DNA of 24,564 bases from Limnohabitans sp. (GCA_021731425.1 JAKFXJ010000077.1:1-24564); one strand, 5' to 3'. Counted from the first letter of the stretch, positions 14,208 to 22,540 are shown. The notes: a model not told the origin generated them from the letters alone. Numbers and translations are program-made.

Positions 14208-15115
14208 CTCTCCAAGCGTGGGTTGAGCACATCACGAATGCGGTCGCCCACTAAATTGATGGCCACGATCGTGACGAGCAACGCCAACCCCGGGAAAAAG
14301 CTGATCCAGTAACGGCCACTGAGCATGTATTGGAAGCCATTGGAGATCAGAACGCCCAGAGATGGTTCGGTCTGCGGCAAGCCAACTCCTAAAAATGAGA
14401 GGGTGGCCTCCAGTGAAATCGCATTTGCAGTCTGTACCGTGAAAATCACGATCACTGGCGCCATGCAGTTGGGCAAAATGTGTCGAAAGATCACGCGCGA
14501 ATGCGACAAACCCAGCGACTTTGCCGCCTCCACATACTCCTTGCCTCGCTCCACCAACGCGCTCGCACGGACTGTGCGAGCGTAATAAGCCCACTGCACC
14601 ACCACCAAGGCCATGATGATTTTGTCAACGCCCTTGCCCAGTGCAGCCACCAAAATCAGGGCCACCAAGATGGCAGGCAAGGACAGTTGAAGGTCAACCA
14701 CCCGCATGATAAAAGCATCTGTTTTGCCCCCCGCGTAGGCTGCCAATAAGCCCATAGCGACCCCAAATGAGGCCGCCAGCAAACCCGCCAGCGCCCCCAC
14801 CATCAACGAGATGCGCAGGCCGTACAAAATGCCTGAATACAGATCGCGCCCTACGCCATCTGTGCCCAACCAGGCCTTGAAGCCGGCCATGGTGTCCTCG
14901 CCCGGCTTGAGCCGTGAATCCATCAGATCCACGCTGTTGAGGTCGTAAGGGTTTTGCGGTGTGATCCAGGGCGCCAGCAAGGCCAAGGCCATGATCGTGA
15001 GAAAAACCAGCAGCCCAGCCAAGGCCACACGGTCCTGCATGAAGGCCCGGACAAAGCGTCGCCTGGGCGTGTCTGGTGCAGTTTCGGCGCTGGCCGTCAG
15101 TTGTACATCTGTCAT
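14204..15115 (-). CDS. Peptide-type ABC importer permease (OppC/DppC-like)
   Basis: A 303-residue inner-membrane permease of the DppC type. After a short cytoplasmic N-terminus (TPRRRFVRAFMQDRVALAG) comes the first membrane helix at about residues 32-52, a periplasmic loop with LGTDGVGRDLYSGILYGLRISL, then five more helices. The cytoplasmic EAA loop contacting the ATPase is EAAKSLGLSHSRVIFRHILPN. TLSFLGVGLPQTEPSLGVLI is the usual C-terminal family block. Start ATG 15115 has an AGG about ten bases upstream; it lies 15 bp after the other permease gene. It should pair with the DppB-like subunit to form the channel. Confidence 0.92.
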   Translation of the reverse strand: MTDVQLTASAETAPDTPRRRFVRAFMQDRVALAGLLVFLTIMALALLAPWITPQNPYDLNSVDLMDSRLKPGEDTMAGFKAWLGTDGVGRDLYSGILYGLRISLMVGALAGLLAASFGVAMGLLAAYAGGKTDAFIMRVVDLQLSLPAILVALILVAALGKGVDKIIMALVVVQWAYYARTVRASALVERGKEYVEAAKSLGLSHSRVIFRHILPNCMAPVIVIFTVQTANAISLEATLSFLGVGLPQTEPSLGVLISNGFQYMLSGRYWISFFPGLALLVTIVAINLVGDRIRDVLNPRLER

Positions 15116-15130
15116 CGTATGGACCTACCC

Positions 15131-16108
15131 TCAGGCCTTGTTACTGTTGATACGCAAGCGGGGGTCTAGCAAGGAATACAGCACATCGACCACCAAGTTG
15201 ACGACCACAAAAAGCACCACCACCACCATGATGTATGCAACGATGACCGGCCGATCGAGTCGCTGGATCGACTCCAGAAGCAACTTGCCCATGCCAGGCC
15301 AAGCAAATATCGTTTCGGTGACCACAGAGAAGGCGACCAGCGAGCCAAACTCCAGCCCCAAAACAGTGACCACGGGAATCAAAATGTTCTTGAGGATGTG
15401 AACGCCGATGATGCGTGAAGGCTTCAAGCCCTTGGCGCGGGCAAATTTCACATAGTCCATCAGGGCCACTTCGCGCACGCCAGCACGAGTCAGGCGTATC
15501 ACCAGGCTGATCTTGGTCGTTGCCAAGTTAAACGCTGGCAAAGCGATGAAGGCCCAACCCGCCGAACTGAGCAAGCTGGTCTCAATTCCCCAAAAATCCT
15601 GAGCCAAGCCTCGGCCAGTGGCTGGAAGCCAACCGAGCATGACAGCGAAGACCATCATCAACATCAAACCCACCCAAAAAGAGGGGAGTGAAAAGCCCAA
15701 TATGGAGCCGGCCATGATGGAGCGCGATGCCGGATGCTCTGGCTTCAGACCCGCATACAAACCCAGCGGGAGCCCGATCACTATGGCCATGAGCAAAGCC
15801 ACCAGCGCCAGCTCCATCGTGGCCGGCATCCGGCTGAGTATCAAAGCAATGGCGGGCTCGCCATGCACGAAGGAATGGCCCAGATCACCCCTGGCAACGC
15901 CTTTGAGAAAATACCAGAACTGCTCCCAAATCGGCTTGTCCAGGCCCAAAGAGGCAGCGGTGGCCTCGATGGCTTCCTGGTCCATGTCCGGCGATATCAA
16001 CATCCATATGGGATCGCCAATGATGTTCACGCCAAAAAACACCAACACCATCATCACGGAGATGACAAGCAAGGCTTGGCCCGTACGCCGTATCAAAAAC
16101 GAGAGCAT
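15131..16108 (-). CDS. Peptide-type ABC importer permease (OppB/DppB-like)
   Basis: A 325-residue permease. The first helix begins at the N-terminus (LIRRTGQALLVISVMMVLVF), followed by the periplasmic domain with GLDKPIWEQFWYFLKGVARGDLGHSF in two stretches, a family hallmark. Five more helices follow. The EAA-type loop is KFARAKGLKPSRIIGVHILKN, and VVTETIFAWPGMGKLLLESI is the expected C-terminal block. It is the first channel subunit after the binding-protein gene, from which it is separated by 73 bp with no clear terminator; that gap may lower expression of the later genes relative to the binding protein. Confidence 0.92.
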   Translation of the reverse strand: MLSFLIRRTGQALLVISVMMVLVFFGVNIIGDPIWMLISPDMDQEAIEATAASLGLDKPIWEQFWYFLKGVARGDLGHSFVHGEPAIALILSRMPATMELALVALLMAIVIGLPLGLYAGLKPEHPASRSIMAGSILGFSLPSFWVGLMLMMVFAVMLGWLPATGRGLAQDFWGIETSLLSSAGWAFIALPAFNLATTKISLVIRLTRAGVREVALMDYVKFARAKGLKPSRIIGVHILKNILIPVVTVLGLEFGSLVAFSVVTETIFAWPGMGKLLLESIQRLDRPVIVAYIMVVVVLFVVVNLVVDVLYSLLDPRLRINSNKA

Positions 16109-16181
16109 GTAATAAGGCCCAGTAACTCACATGACAAAGAAACGGCGCATCCAGGCCAAACCTTCGGGGCAAAGCAGGCCA

Positions 16182-17756
16182 TCAACGGCGTGCAATGCCC
16201 GTGGCGAGGGTGTATTCGTCGGCACGGGCTTCGACCTTGATGCCTTTGCGCGAAGCCCAAACATTGGTCTGGTAATGCGAAGGAATGATGGCAAAGTCGT
16301 TAAATGCGATCTCGGACGCCTCAGCCAAAATGGCGGCGCGCTTTGCGTCATCCACCGTGGCCAATGCATCCGTCAGTTTGGCATCCAGCGCAGGGTTGCT
16401 GTAACGGCCACGGTTGGCAGCGCCGGAGCCTTTGGACCGATCGAATGTGCCCATCAACGAGCGCAAAGGACTGGCAGTTTCCCCTGTGGTCGCACCCCAG
16501 CCCAGTAACATGAACGAGAACTCGGGCTGGCCATTGGCACCTGTAGAGGCGCGGGTAAAGAAGTTACCTGATGGAAGAGTTTCAATTTCGGTCTCGATAC
16601 CTAGGCGGGTGAACATCTGCGCCACTGCCTCGATGATCTTGGTGTCGTTGGTGTAGCGGCCGTTAGGGCCGTGCATCTTCATCTTGAAACCATTGGCATG
16701 ACCAGCTTCGGCCAGCAGGCGACGGGCACCGGCCAAATCGAAGGCTGTTGGCTGCAGCCGTTGCGAGGTGCCAAAGAAGCTCTTGGGCAGCACCTGCTCG
16801 GCCGGCACTGCAGCACCATCCATCAGTCGATCAACGATGGCCTGGCGGTTGATGGCCATGGACAGGGCTTGACGCACACGCTTGTCGAGCAGCGGGTTCT
16901 TAATGGGGGCGCCATTTTTCGCCGTTATGAACGGGCTGTTTTCACGGAACTGGTCCATGTGGAAATAGATCACCCGGTTGGACAAGATTTCGGCGATTTC
17001 TATGTTGGCATCGCTTTTGAGGCGAGGGATGTCGGTGGGGGGCACGGCATCAATCACTTGCACATCACCGGCCAACAAAGCGGCCACTCGGCTCGGTGCT
17101 GAGGTGATGAAACGTTGCGTCACCGACTCCCACCCCGGCTTGGGACCCCAGTAACTGGTGTTGCGTGACAGCACCACCCGGTCTGCCGGTTTGAACTCGC
17201 TGTACTTGTATGGCCCCGTACCCCCTTGGCAACGCAAGGCATTGAAGTCCTCTGTGCTCATCGATTCGGCGCATTTCTTCGAAACGATGGCAAAACCCGA
17301 AAGGTTGATGGGCACGAGCGGCGCCGGACTTTTGGTTTTAACGCGCAGGGTATGGCTGTCGACTTTCTCGAACTCCATGCCTGCAATGAATGACGAAAAA
17401 TTGGACGGGGAGCGCGGCACATTGGGCAGGCGCTTGATTGTGGCCAACACATCGTCAGCCGTGAATTCGGTGCCATCGAAAAACTTCACACCTTTGCGCA
17501 GCTTGAACTCCCAAGTCAAAGGATCGGTCGTGCGCCAGCTTTCTGCCAAACCTGGTCTTGGCTTCTGGTTCACGTCCTGACCGACCAAGGATTCGAAGAC
17601 ATGCCTGGCCAGCATGTTGTTGGGGGACAGATTATGGTAGTGAGGATCAAGCGAACTGGGCTCAGCACCAAGACCTATGCTGAGATTTTGAGCGGCGGCC
17701 ACGAAAGGAATGGCGGCCAATGTGAACGCAGCAACTAATTGACGGGTAGGGGCCAT
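16182..17756 (-). CDS. Periplasmic substrate-binding protein, peptide ABC importer (SBP_bac_5)
   Basis: A 524-residue family 5 extracellular binding protein (DppA/OppA class). The signal peptide is MAPTRQLVAAFTLAAIPFVAAA with likely cleavage near residue 22; no lipobox cysteine, so it is soluble in the periplasm. Family blocks: SLDPHYHNLSPNN near the mature N-terminus, GLAESWRTTDPLTWEFKLRKGVKF split over the first 100 residues, GTGPYKYSEFKPAD, and LLDKRVRQALSMAINRQAIVD in the hinge region. AGGAGAG six bases before ATG 17756 gives a strong start. The family binds peptides, opines, nickel and other ligands, so the ligand must be judged from the hydrolase genes downstream. It heads the operon and is divergent from a LysR gene. 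Confidence 0.9.
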   Translation of the reverse strand: MAPTRQLVAAFTLAAIPFVAAAQNLSIGLGAEPSSLDPHYHNLSPNNMLARHVFESLVGQDVNQKPRPGLAESWRTTDPLTWEFKLRKGVKFFDGTEFTADDVLATIKRLPNVPRSPSNFSSFIAGMEFEKVDSHTLRVKTKSPAPLVPINLSGFAIVSKKCAESMSTEDFNALRCQGGTGPYKYSEFKPADRVVLSRNTSYWGPKPGWESVTQRFITSAPSRVAALLAGDVQVIDAVPPTDIPRLKSDANIEIAEILSNRVIYFHMDQFRENSPFITAKNGAPIKNPLLDKRVRQALSMAINRQAIVDRLMDGAAVPAEQVLPKSFFGTSQRLQPTAFDLAGARRLLAEAGHANGFKMKMHGPNGRYTNDTKIIEAVAQMFTRLGIETEIETLPSGNFFTRASTGANGQPEFSFMLLGWGATTGETASPLRSLMGTFDRSKGSGAANRGRYSNPALDAKLTDALATVDDAKRAAILAEASEIAFNDFAIIPSHYQTNVWASRKGIKVEARADEYTLATGIARR

Positions 17757-17781
17757 GGTGTTCTCTCCTGATGCTCACTGA

Positions 17782-17811
17782 AATATAGGAATCTCCACTC
17801 TACCCAGCTAA
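17782..17811 (-). promoter_or_regulatory. Candidate promoter of the ABC/hydrolase operon
   Basis: On the minus strand TATATT (17782-17787) is a good -10 box, and TTAGCT (17806-17811) sits 18 bp upstream as a weak -35. A poor -35 is usual for promoters that need an activator. The direct repeat at 17801-17811 covers this -35, where LysR-type activators usually bind. Confidence 0.5.
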
Positions 17812-17844
17812 AACGTTGTATTCCATGGGGAGATACCCAGGTAA
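17801..17844. promoter_or_regulatory. Direct repeat TACCCAG(C/G)TAA, candidate LysR sites
   Basis: TACCCAGCTAA (17801-17811) recurs as TACCCAGGTAA (17834-17844), 33 bp apart, about three helical turns, so both face the same side of the DNA. ATCTCC (17791-17796) and GGAGAT (17829-17834) add an inverted pair. All lie in the short region between the LysR gene and the operon, consistent with regulatory plus activation sites. Assignment is by position only. Confidence 0.45.
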
Positions 17845-17851
17845 GATATGC

Positions 17852-18793
17852 ATGAATTATCAAAATAAATTTAATTTTGTAATGAATATCAGCCAGAAGA
17901 AGCTCAGCTTATTCATCACAACGGCCGAGGCTGGCCACATCACCCATGCCAGCGAAATACTGGGCATCAGCCAGCCAACACTCACCCGTTCCTTGGCCAA
18001 GTTTGAATCGGAGCTGGGCGTCGAGCTTTTCAGCCGCACCACTCGGCGTCTGAGCCTGACGCCGGAGGGCACGCGCTTTTTGCCAATGGCACAACGCCTG
18101 CTTCATCAGATGGAAGACGCCTTTGAAGTGCTGCATGGCCATGCCCAGGACATTACTGGCCGAGTCAGCCTCACCATGGGCAGCACGGTGGGTGGCACAC
18201 TCATGCCGCCCATGCTTAAGCTGTTCATCCGGCGTTATCCCGGTGTCCGAGTTGGGGTCGTGGAGAGTTACGGTCTTGAAACCACCAAGGCTGTTCGCTC
18301 TGGACAGATCGATCTGGGCATAGGAACACCTCAGGGCGATATCGCGGGATTGCGTTGCGATCTGCTGCTGCAGGCACCTTTAGGCATTGTGTATCGGCCG
18401 GAACAATTTCGCATCAAGGACGGCAGCCTGGAGACACTGGCCAACCTCCCCATCCTCAAAGAGGGCCCCAACAGCAGCATCATCGACTTGCTGCGCATCA
18501 ACGGGTCACCTATCGTGTCCATGATGTCGAAAGGCATCGATGTCACGAGCCTGACCATGCAGTTGGCCCTGGTGCAGGCGGGTCTCGGTGTCGCTGTTCT
18601 GTCTGCCTTGGCCGCATCGCACCCACAGGCTGCTGGACTGGGGTTCATGCCACTAGAGCCTGCCATTGAACGCCCCGTGTTTCTTATGCAGCGAAATGAC
18701 CGACCTGCCATGCCTGCGATCGACGCACTGGTTCAAATGATTTTGAACGATCTGCAAATGGAAAGTCTGCGTCCTGAAATCCGGCGATCCTGA
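17852..18793 (+). CDS. LysR-family transcriptional regulator
   Basis: A 313-residue LTTR. The winged helix occupies about residues 12-70 from this start (SQKKLSLFITTAEAGHITHAS, then SQPTLTRSLAKFESELGVELF and RTTRRLSLTPEG). The effector domain starts near residue 100 (GRVSLTMGSTVGGTLMPPML) and contains the usual SGQIDLGIGTP strand. Two starts are possible: ATG 17852 with an AGGTAAG about six bases upstream, or ATG 17882, closer to the usual LTTR N-terminus but without a ribosome site. Divergent orientation to the ABC/hydrolase operon makes that operon its likely target, with the imported compound or its product as inducer. Its stop abuts the convergent MFS stop exactly (TGATCA). Confidence 0.9.
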   Translation: MNYQNKFNFVMNISQKKLSLFITTAEAGHITHASEILGISQPTLTRSLAKFESELGVELFSRTTRRLSLTPEGTRFLPMAQRLLHQMEDAFEVLHGHAQDITGRVSLTMGSTVGGTLMPPMLKLFIRRYPGVRVGVVESYGLETTKAVRSGQIDLGIGTPQGDIAGLRCDLLLQAPLGIVYRPEQFRIKDGSLETLANLPILKEGPNSSIIDLLRINGSPIVSMMSKGIDVTSLTMQLALVQAGLGVAVLSALAASHPQAAGLGFMPLEPAIERPVFLMQRNDRPAMPAIDALVQMILNDLQMESLRPEIRRS

Positions 18794-19993
18794 TCAGCGC
18801 CTTCGCAGAAAAAACTGCGCCATAGCCCCCGTCAAAGCAAAGGCCAGCATCATCCAGCCCAGGTTCACCGCACCTTCATGCGGCACCAGCCCCACCAGGT
18901 AGCCACCCGTGGCTCCGGTGAGTTGCTGCATAAGACCTGCCACGGCAGCGGCCGACCCGGCCAATGCAGGCACCACCCCTACGGTGCCTGCCAGGGCTGG
19001 CGGATTCAACAAGCCATGGCCCAAGCCCAGCAAGAGCAGCGGCAAGGCCACGGCCAGCGCCGTCTGCACACCGCCCAAGCCCAGCGCCAGCATCACCACC
19101 AAACCGCCCAGCGTCAGGGCCTGCCCCCAGGCCATCACGCGCGATTCACCCGCTTGCGCAATCAACCGCGATGTCATGAAGTTGCCCAAGATGTAGGACA
19201 CGGGCACGGCCATGATGAACCAGCCAATGCCGTCCGGGCCAATGCCATAACCCTTGAGCACAATGGGCGCCCCGGCCAGGAAGGCGTAAAACGTGGCGGT
19301 GGTGGCGGCCAAGATGGCGACATAGAGCAAGAAGCGCGGCTCGCGCAGCAAGCGGGCATAAGCGCTGAGCATGGCCCGAAGCCAGTGGCCATCCGCAGGT
19401 GGAGGCTTGGCTACACGCGGCAGGCCCAGCCACGCCGCCACCAAAAGCACCAAGGCCAACACGGCCAACACCACAAAGTTGGTTTGCCAACCCAAGCGCA
19501 CATGGATCTGCCCACCGATCAGCGTGGCCAGCGGCGGGCACATGCCCATCGCCATGCCGATGTAGGCCATGACGCGTGTGCGTTGTGGTCCGGCAAACAG
19601 GTCTTGCACCATGGAGCGGCTGACCACCATGCTGGCGGCGCAACCTGCACCTTGCAACACACGGGCGGCGGTCAGTTGGGTGATGTCGGTGGCCAGCGCG
19701 GCCATGACCGAGGCCAGGCCCGCCACCACCAGGCCCAACATCAAAATGGGTTTGCGCCCATGCCGGTCGGACAGCGGGCCGTACACGAGTTGCAGAGCGC
19801 CGTAGGCGACCACATAGCCGCTGAAAGTCAGCTGCACATCGGCCTGGCGGGTGCTGAAGATGGCGCCCCATTCCTGCATGGACGGCAGGCACAGGGTCAT
19901 GGCCAAGAGGCCAAACGAGATTTGCGCCAGCACGTTGGCGATCAGCCAGGGGCTGTGGGTGGCCGAGCCTGGCGTGCCTGATGCAGTCGCCAT
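18794..19993 (-). CDS. MFS drug/metabolite exporter, Bcr/CflA type
   Basis: A 399-residue transporter with twelve predicted membrane helices. Motif A GPLSDRHGRKP (72-82) lies between helices 2 and 3, and the LQGAGCAASMVVSRSMVQDLF stretch in helix 4 is typical of Bcr/CflA proteins, which are proton-driven exporters of drugs such as bicyclomycin and sometimes of cysteine. The start ATG 19993 is one base after the metW stop, so it is probably co-transcribed as the third gene behind the SAM-responsive metX leader. That context makes a sulphur amino acid or related metabolite a possible cargo, but this is inference. Confidence 0.87.
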   Translation of the reverse strand: MATASGTPGSATHSPWLIANVLAQISFGLLAMTLCLPSMQEWGAIFSTRQADVQLTFSGYVVAYGALQLVYGPLSDRHGRKPILMLGLVVAGLASVMAALATDITQLTAARVLQGAGCAASMVVSRSMVQDLFAGPQRTRVMAYIGMAMGMCPPLATLIGGQIHVRLGWQTNFVVLAVLALVLLVAAWLGLPRVAKPPPADGHWLRAMLSAYARLLREPRFLLYVAILAATTATFYAFLAGAPIVLKGYGIGPDGIGWFIMAVPVSYILGNFMTSRLIAQAGESRVMAWGQALTLGGLVVMLALGLGGVQTALAVALPLLLLGLGHGLLNPPALAGTVGVVPALAGSAAAVAGLMQQLTGATGGYLVGLVPHEGAVNLGWMMLAFALTGAMAQFFLRRR

Positions 19994-19994
19994 G

Positions 19995-20579
19995 TCAGCT
20001 GCGCTGCAGTTTGTACACCGCTGTGCCCGCCATCAGGTTGGGCCACAGGCGCACTTCCTGGCCCTGCTGCAGACCAAAGGCATCCATGATGCGCAACTGG
20101 TTTTTACGGGCCAGGTCGCCAAAGTCGGCATAGGTGCCCACGCGGATGTTGGGCGTGTCGTACCACTGGTAAGGCAGGCGTTTGGTCACCGGCATGCGGC
20201 CTTGCAGCACGCTCAAGCGGTTGAACCAGTGCGCAAAGTTGGGGAAGGCGACGATTCCCTCGCGGCCTACGCGCACGGTCTCGCGCAGCATGGTCTCGGC
20301 GTTGCGCAGGTGTTGCAGCGTGTCGATTTGCAGCACCACGTCGAACGATTGGTCGGCAAACAGGCTCAGGCCTTCGTCCAGGTTCAGCTGGATCACGTTC
20401 ACGCCGCGCTGCACACAGGCATGCACATTCGCGTCGTCCAGCTCCACACCGTAGCCGGTGCAGCCTCGGTGTTGTTGCAAATAGGCCAGCAAAGCCCCAT
20501 CGCCACAACCCAAGTCGAGCACGCGTGCGCCTTGTGGCACCAGGCGGGCAATGGCTTGCATGATCAGAGGGTCGCTCAT
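19995..20579 (-). CDS. metW: Methionine biosynthesis protein MetW (methyltransferase fold)
   Basis: A 194-residue Rossmann-fold methyltransferase-like protein. The SAM-binding motif [12 protein letters not shown] (20-31) is followed by the acidic GVELDD, then [29 protein letters not shown] and [13 protein letters not shown] in order, all typical of MetW. MetW is encoded with metX in many proteobacteria; it has been reported to act with MetX in the acylation of homoserine. AAGGAGG six bases before ATG 20579 and a 4-bp overlap (ATGA) with the metX stop show tight coupling. Upstream in-frame residues read into metX and are not part of the protein. Confidence 0.93.
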   Translation of the reverse strand: MSDPLIMQAIARLVPQGARVLDLGCGDGALLAYLQQHRGCTGYGVELDDANVHACVQRGVNVIQLNLDEGLSLFADQSFDVVLQIDTLQHLRNAETMLRETVRVGREGIVAFPNFAHWFNRLSVLQGRMPVTKRLPYQWYDTPNIRVGTYADFGDLARKNQLRIMDAFGLQQGQEVRLWPNLMAGTAVYKLQRS

Positions 20580-21730
20580 GCCGCACCTCCTTCGCTCAAA
20601 GTCTTCGCCATGTTGTCGAAGTAAGAGCGCACCACGTTCATGTAGCGGGCATCGTCCAGCAAAAAGGCGTCGTGCCCGTGGGGTGCATCGATTTCGGCGT
20701 AGCTCACATCGCGGCGGTTGTCGAGCAGGGCCTTGACCATCTCGCGGCTGCGGGCGGGCGAGAAGCGCCAATCGGTGCTGAAGCTGACCAGCAAAAACTT
20801 GCAGCTCGCACGGGCCAGCGCTTGGGACAGGTCGCCGCCAAAGGCGCGGGCCGGATCAAAATAGTCGAGCGCCCGGGTGATCAGCAAATAGGTGTTCGCG
20901 TCAAAGTACTCGCTGAATTTGTCGCCCTGGTAGCGCAAATAGCTCTCGATCTGGAATTCGACTTCTTGTGTGGAGTATTTGTAGCCGGTGGCGTTGTGCG
21001 TCACCGCTTGGCGCAATTCGCGGCCAAACTTCTCGTTCATCACGTCGTCGCTCAGGTACGTGATGTGGCCAATCATGCGGGCGATGCGCAGACCGCGTTT
21101 GGGCACCACGCCCTTTGCGTAAAAGTGACCGTCGTTGAAATCCGGATCGGTCACGATGGCGCGGCGGGCCACTTCGTTGAAGGCGATGTTTTCGGCGTTC
21201 AGGTTGGGGGCACTCGCCACCACCACCGCGTGTTTCACGCGCTCGGGGTACTGCAGCGTCCAACTCAGCGCCTGCATGCCGCCCAGGCTCCCGCCCATCA
21301 CGGCGGCCAACTGCTCAATGCCCAAGGCGTCGAGCAAGCGGGCTTGGGCGTTGACCCAGTCTTCCACGGTGACCACCGGAAAATCCGCGCCATAAACGCG
21401 CCCGGTATCGGGGTTGGTGTGCATGGGGCCGGTCGAGCCAAAACACGAACCCAGGTTGTTCACGCCGATGACAAAAAAGCGGTCGGTGTCGAGCGACTTG
21501 CCGGGGCCGATCATGTTGTCCCACCAGCCCATGTTTTTGGGCTGATCGGCGTACACGCCTGCCACATGGTGCGAGGCGTTGAGCGCGTGGCAGATCAGCA
21601 CCGCGTTGGATTTGTCGGCGTTGAGCGTGCCGTAGGTTTCGTAGCTCAGCGAATAACCACGGATGGACGCGCCGCTTTGCAAGGGCAAAGGGGCCTCAAA
21701 CAGCATGCTTTGGGACTCGGCGATCAGCAT
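20576..21730 (-). CDS. metX: Homoserine O-acyltransferase MetX
   Basis: A 384-residue alpha/beta-hydrolase-fold enzyme that acylates L-homoserine in the first committed step of methionine synthesis. Visible landmarks: [35 protein letters not shown], the nucleophile S148 in [28 protein letters not shown] in the lid region, STDWRFSP with the catalytic aspartate, and H353 in PHGHDAFL. Whether it uses acetyl-CoA or succinyl-CoA cannot be decided by eye; several betaproteobacterial MetX enzymes are considered succinyltransferases. ATG 21730 lies 20 bases after a terminator and a SAM-II-type riboswitch, so repression by S-adenosylmethionine is likely. metW overlaps its stop. Confidence 0.95.
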   Translation of the reverse strand: MLIAESQSMLFEAPLPLQSGASIRGYSLSYETYGTLNADKSNAVLICHALNASHHVAGVYADQPKNMGWWDNMIGPGKSLDTDRFFVIGVNNLGSCFGSTGPMHTNPDTGRVYGADFPVVTVEDWVNAQARLLDALGIEQLAAVMGGSLGGMQALSWTLQYPERVKHAVVVASAPNLNAENIAFNEVARRAIVTDPDFNDGHFYAKGVVPKRGLRIARMIGHITYLSDDVMNEKFGRELRQAVTHNATGYKYSTQEVEFQIESYLRYQGDKFSEYFDANTYLLITRALDYFDPARAFGGDLSQALARASCKFLLVSFSTDWRFSPARSREMVKALLDNRRDVSYAEIDAPHGHDAFLLDDARYMNVVRSYFDNMAKTLSEGGAA

Positions 21731-21749
21731 CGAATGTGTTCAGGTGTGC

Positions 21750-21790
21750 AAAAAACAAAACCCGGCTTCGCAGTCAGCTGGGCCGGGCTT
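21750..21790 (-). terminator. Intrinsic terminator in the metX leader
   Basis: In minus-strand RNA, GCCCGGC pairs with GCCGGG (plus-strand 21761-21766 with 21782-21787), extended by a G-U and two A-U pairs, and is followed by TTTTGTTTTTT. It sits between the SAM-II-type aptamer and the metX ATG, so it probably serves as the expression platform. It cannot be the end of the GDT1-like gene because the metX promoter lies in between. Confidence 0.8.
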
Positions 21791-21805
21791 CAGTGGGTTG
21801 AAACA

Positions 21806-21874
21806 CACGCCATTTAGCTGAATTTCGAAACCATCACGGTTTCGGCGCCCGCAATCGGGTTCAAATCGGCGCAT
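21806..21874 (-). ncRNA. SAM-II-type riboswitch
   Basis: Minus-strand RNA reads GCGCC-GATTTGAACC-CGATTGC-GGGCGCC, then further on CAGCTAAATGG, the conserved order of the SAM-II (metA-type) aptamer. P1 pairs GCGCC (21868-21872) with GGCGC (21845-21849); GATTTG and the CGATTGC turn are the conserved loop; GCTAAA (plus 21813-21818) is the conserved 3' element of the pseudoknot. An extra perfect hairpin GAAACC/GGTTTC (21827-21832 with 21838-21843) is inserted between P1 and GCTAAA. Binding of S-adenosylmethionine would switch off metX-metW. Identification is from remembered consensus; a covariance search was not possible. Confidence 0.83.
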
Positions 21875-21880
21875 GGCCTA

Positions 21881-21908
21881 AGTATAAGGGCGATCAATCA
21901 GGGCCCAA
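21881..21908 (-). promoter_or_regulatory. Candidate sigma-70 promoter of metX
   Basis: TATACT (plus 21881-21886) is a near-consensus -10. TTGGGC (plus 21903-21908) lies 16 bp upstream as -35; TTGTTG three bases further is an alternative with a 19-bp spacer. Transcription would start about seven bases before the SAM-II-type aptamer begins, which supports both assignments. Confidence 0.6.
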
Positions 21909-21925
21909 CAATGGCGCTGCACAAG

Positions 21926-21943
21926 GCTTCGGCCAGACGAAGC
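21926..21943. terminator. Hairpin after the GDT1-like gene
   Basis: GCTTCG (21926-21931) pairs with CGAAGC (21938-21943) around a 6-base loop, about 30 bp downstream of the GDT1-like stop on the minus strand. No T-run follows, so it is at best a weak terminator; it also lies just upstream of the metX promoter. Confidence 0.35.
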
Positions 21944-21973
21944 GTCAAATGCCAAGGCCGCTTAGCAGGGGAT

Positions 21974-22540
21974 TTAGCTGCCCCAGCCCGACAATGCGAT
22001 CACCCCCAGCACGGCGAAGATGCCTGCCGAGATCAGGTGCACCAAACGCAGCGGCACACGCCGGGTGATTGCGTCGCCCAGCCACACCACCGGAGCATTG
22101 GCCAGCATCATGCCCAGTGTGGTGCCCGCCACCACGGCAAACCAGGCGTTGTACTGCGCGGCCAGCATGACGGTGGCAATTTGCGTCTTGTCGCCCATCT
22201 CGGCCAGAAAGAAGGCCACCACGGTGGTCAAAAATACGCCCATGCGCGGGGCACTGTCACCCTCGTCGTCGTCCAACTTGTCGGGGATCAGCATCCACAC
22301 CGCCATGGCGATAAAGGACGCGCCCAGCACCCAACGCAGCACATCGGGGCCCATCACGGTGGTGACCCAGCTGCCCACCGCTCCGGCCAAACCATGGTTG
22401 GCCAAGGTGGCCACCAAAATGCCCAGCACGATGGGCCAAGGTTTGCGAAAACGGGCGGCCAGCACGAGTGACAAAAGCTGGGTTTTGTCACCCATTTCGG
22501 CCAAAGCTACGATGCCGGTAGAGACGAAAAATGCTTCCAT
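21974..22540 (-). CDS. TMEM165/GDT1-family cation exporter
   Basis: A 188-residue inner-membrane protein made of two homologous three-helix halves. Each half starts with the family signature: EMGDKTQ at 15-21 and EMGDKTQ at 114-120, whose acidic residues bind the cation. A charged loop (DKLDDDEGDSAPR) joins the halves. Bacterial relatives such as MneA export manganese, and eukaryotic ones move Ca or Mn in exchange for protons. Mn export is the likely role. Start ATG 22540 places the first motif in the first helix as expected, but the ribosome site is poor. It is divergent from amtB; I found no yybP-ykoY manganese riboswitch in its leader. Confidence 0.88.
   Translation of the reverse strand: MEAFFVSTGIVALAEMGDKTQLLSLVLAARFRKPWPIVLGILVATLANHGLAGAVGSWVTTVMGPDVLRWVLGASFIAMAVWMLIPDKLDDDEGDSAPRMGVFLTTVVAFFLAEMGDKTQIATVMLAAQYNAWFAVVAGTTLGMMLANAPVVWLGDAITRRVPLRLVHLISAGIFAVLGVIALSGWGS

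Noticed and set aside
18788..18799. TGATCA at the LysR/MFS junction as an operator
   Set aside because: It is simply two convergent stop codons (TGA and TCA) abutting; similar tight tail-to-tail junctions occur at 1985/1989 and 5334/5336.
20580..20771. N-terminal extension of MetW
   Set aside because: It reads through the 3' end of metX in another frame; AAGGAGG before ATG 20579 marks the real start.
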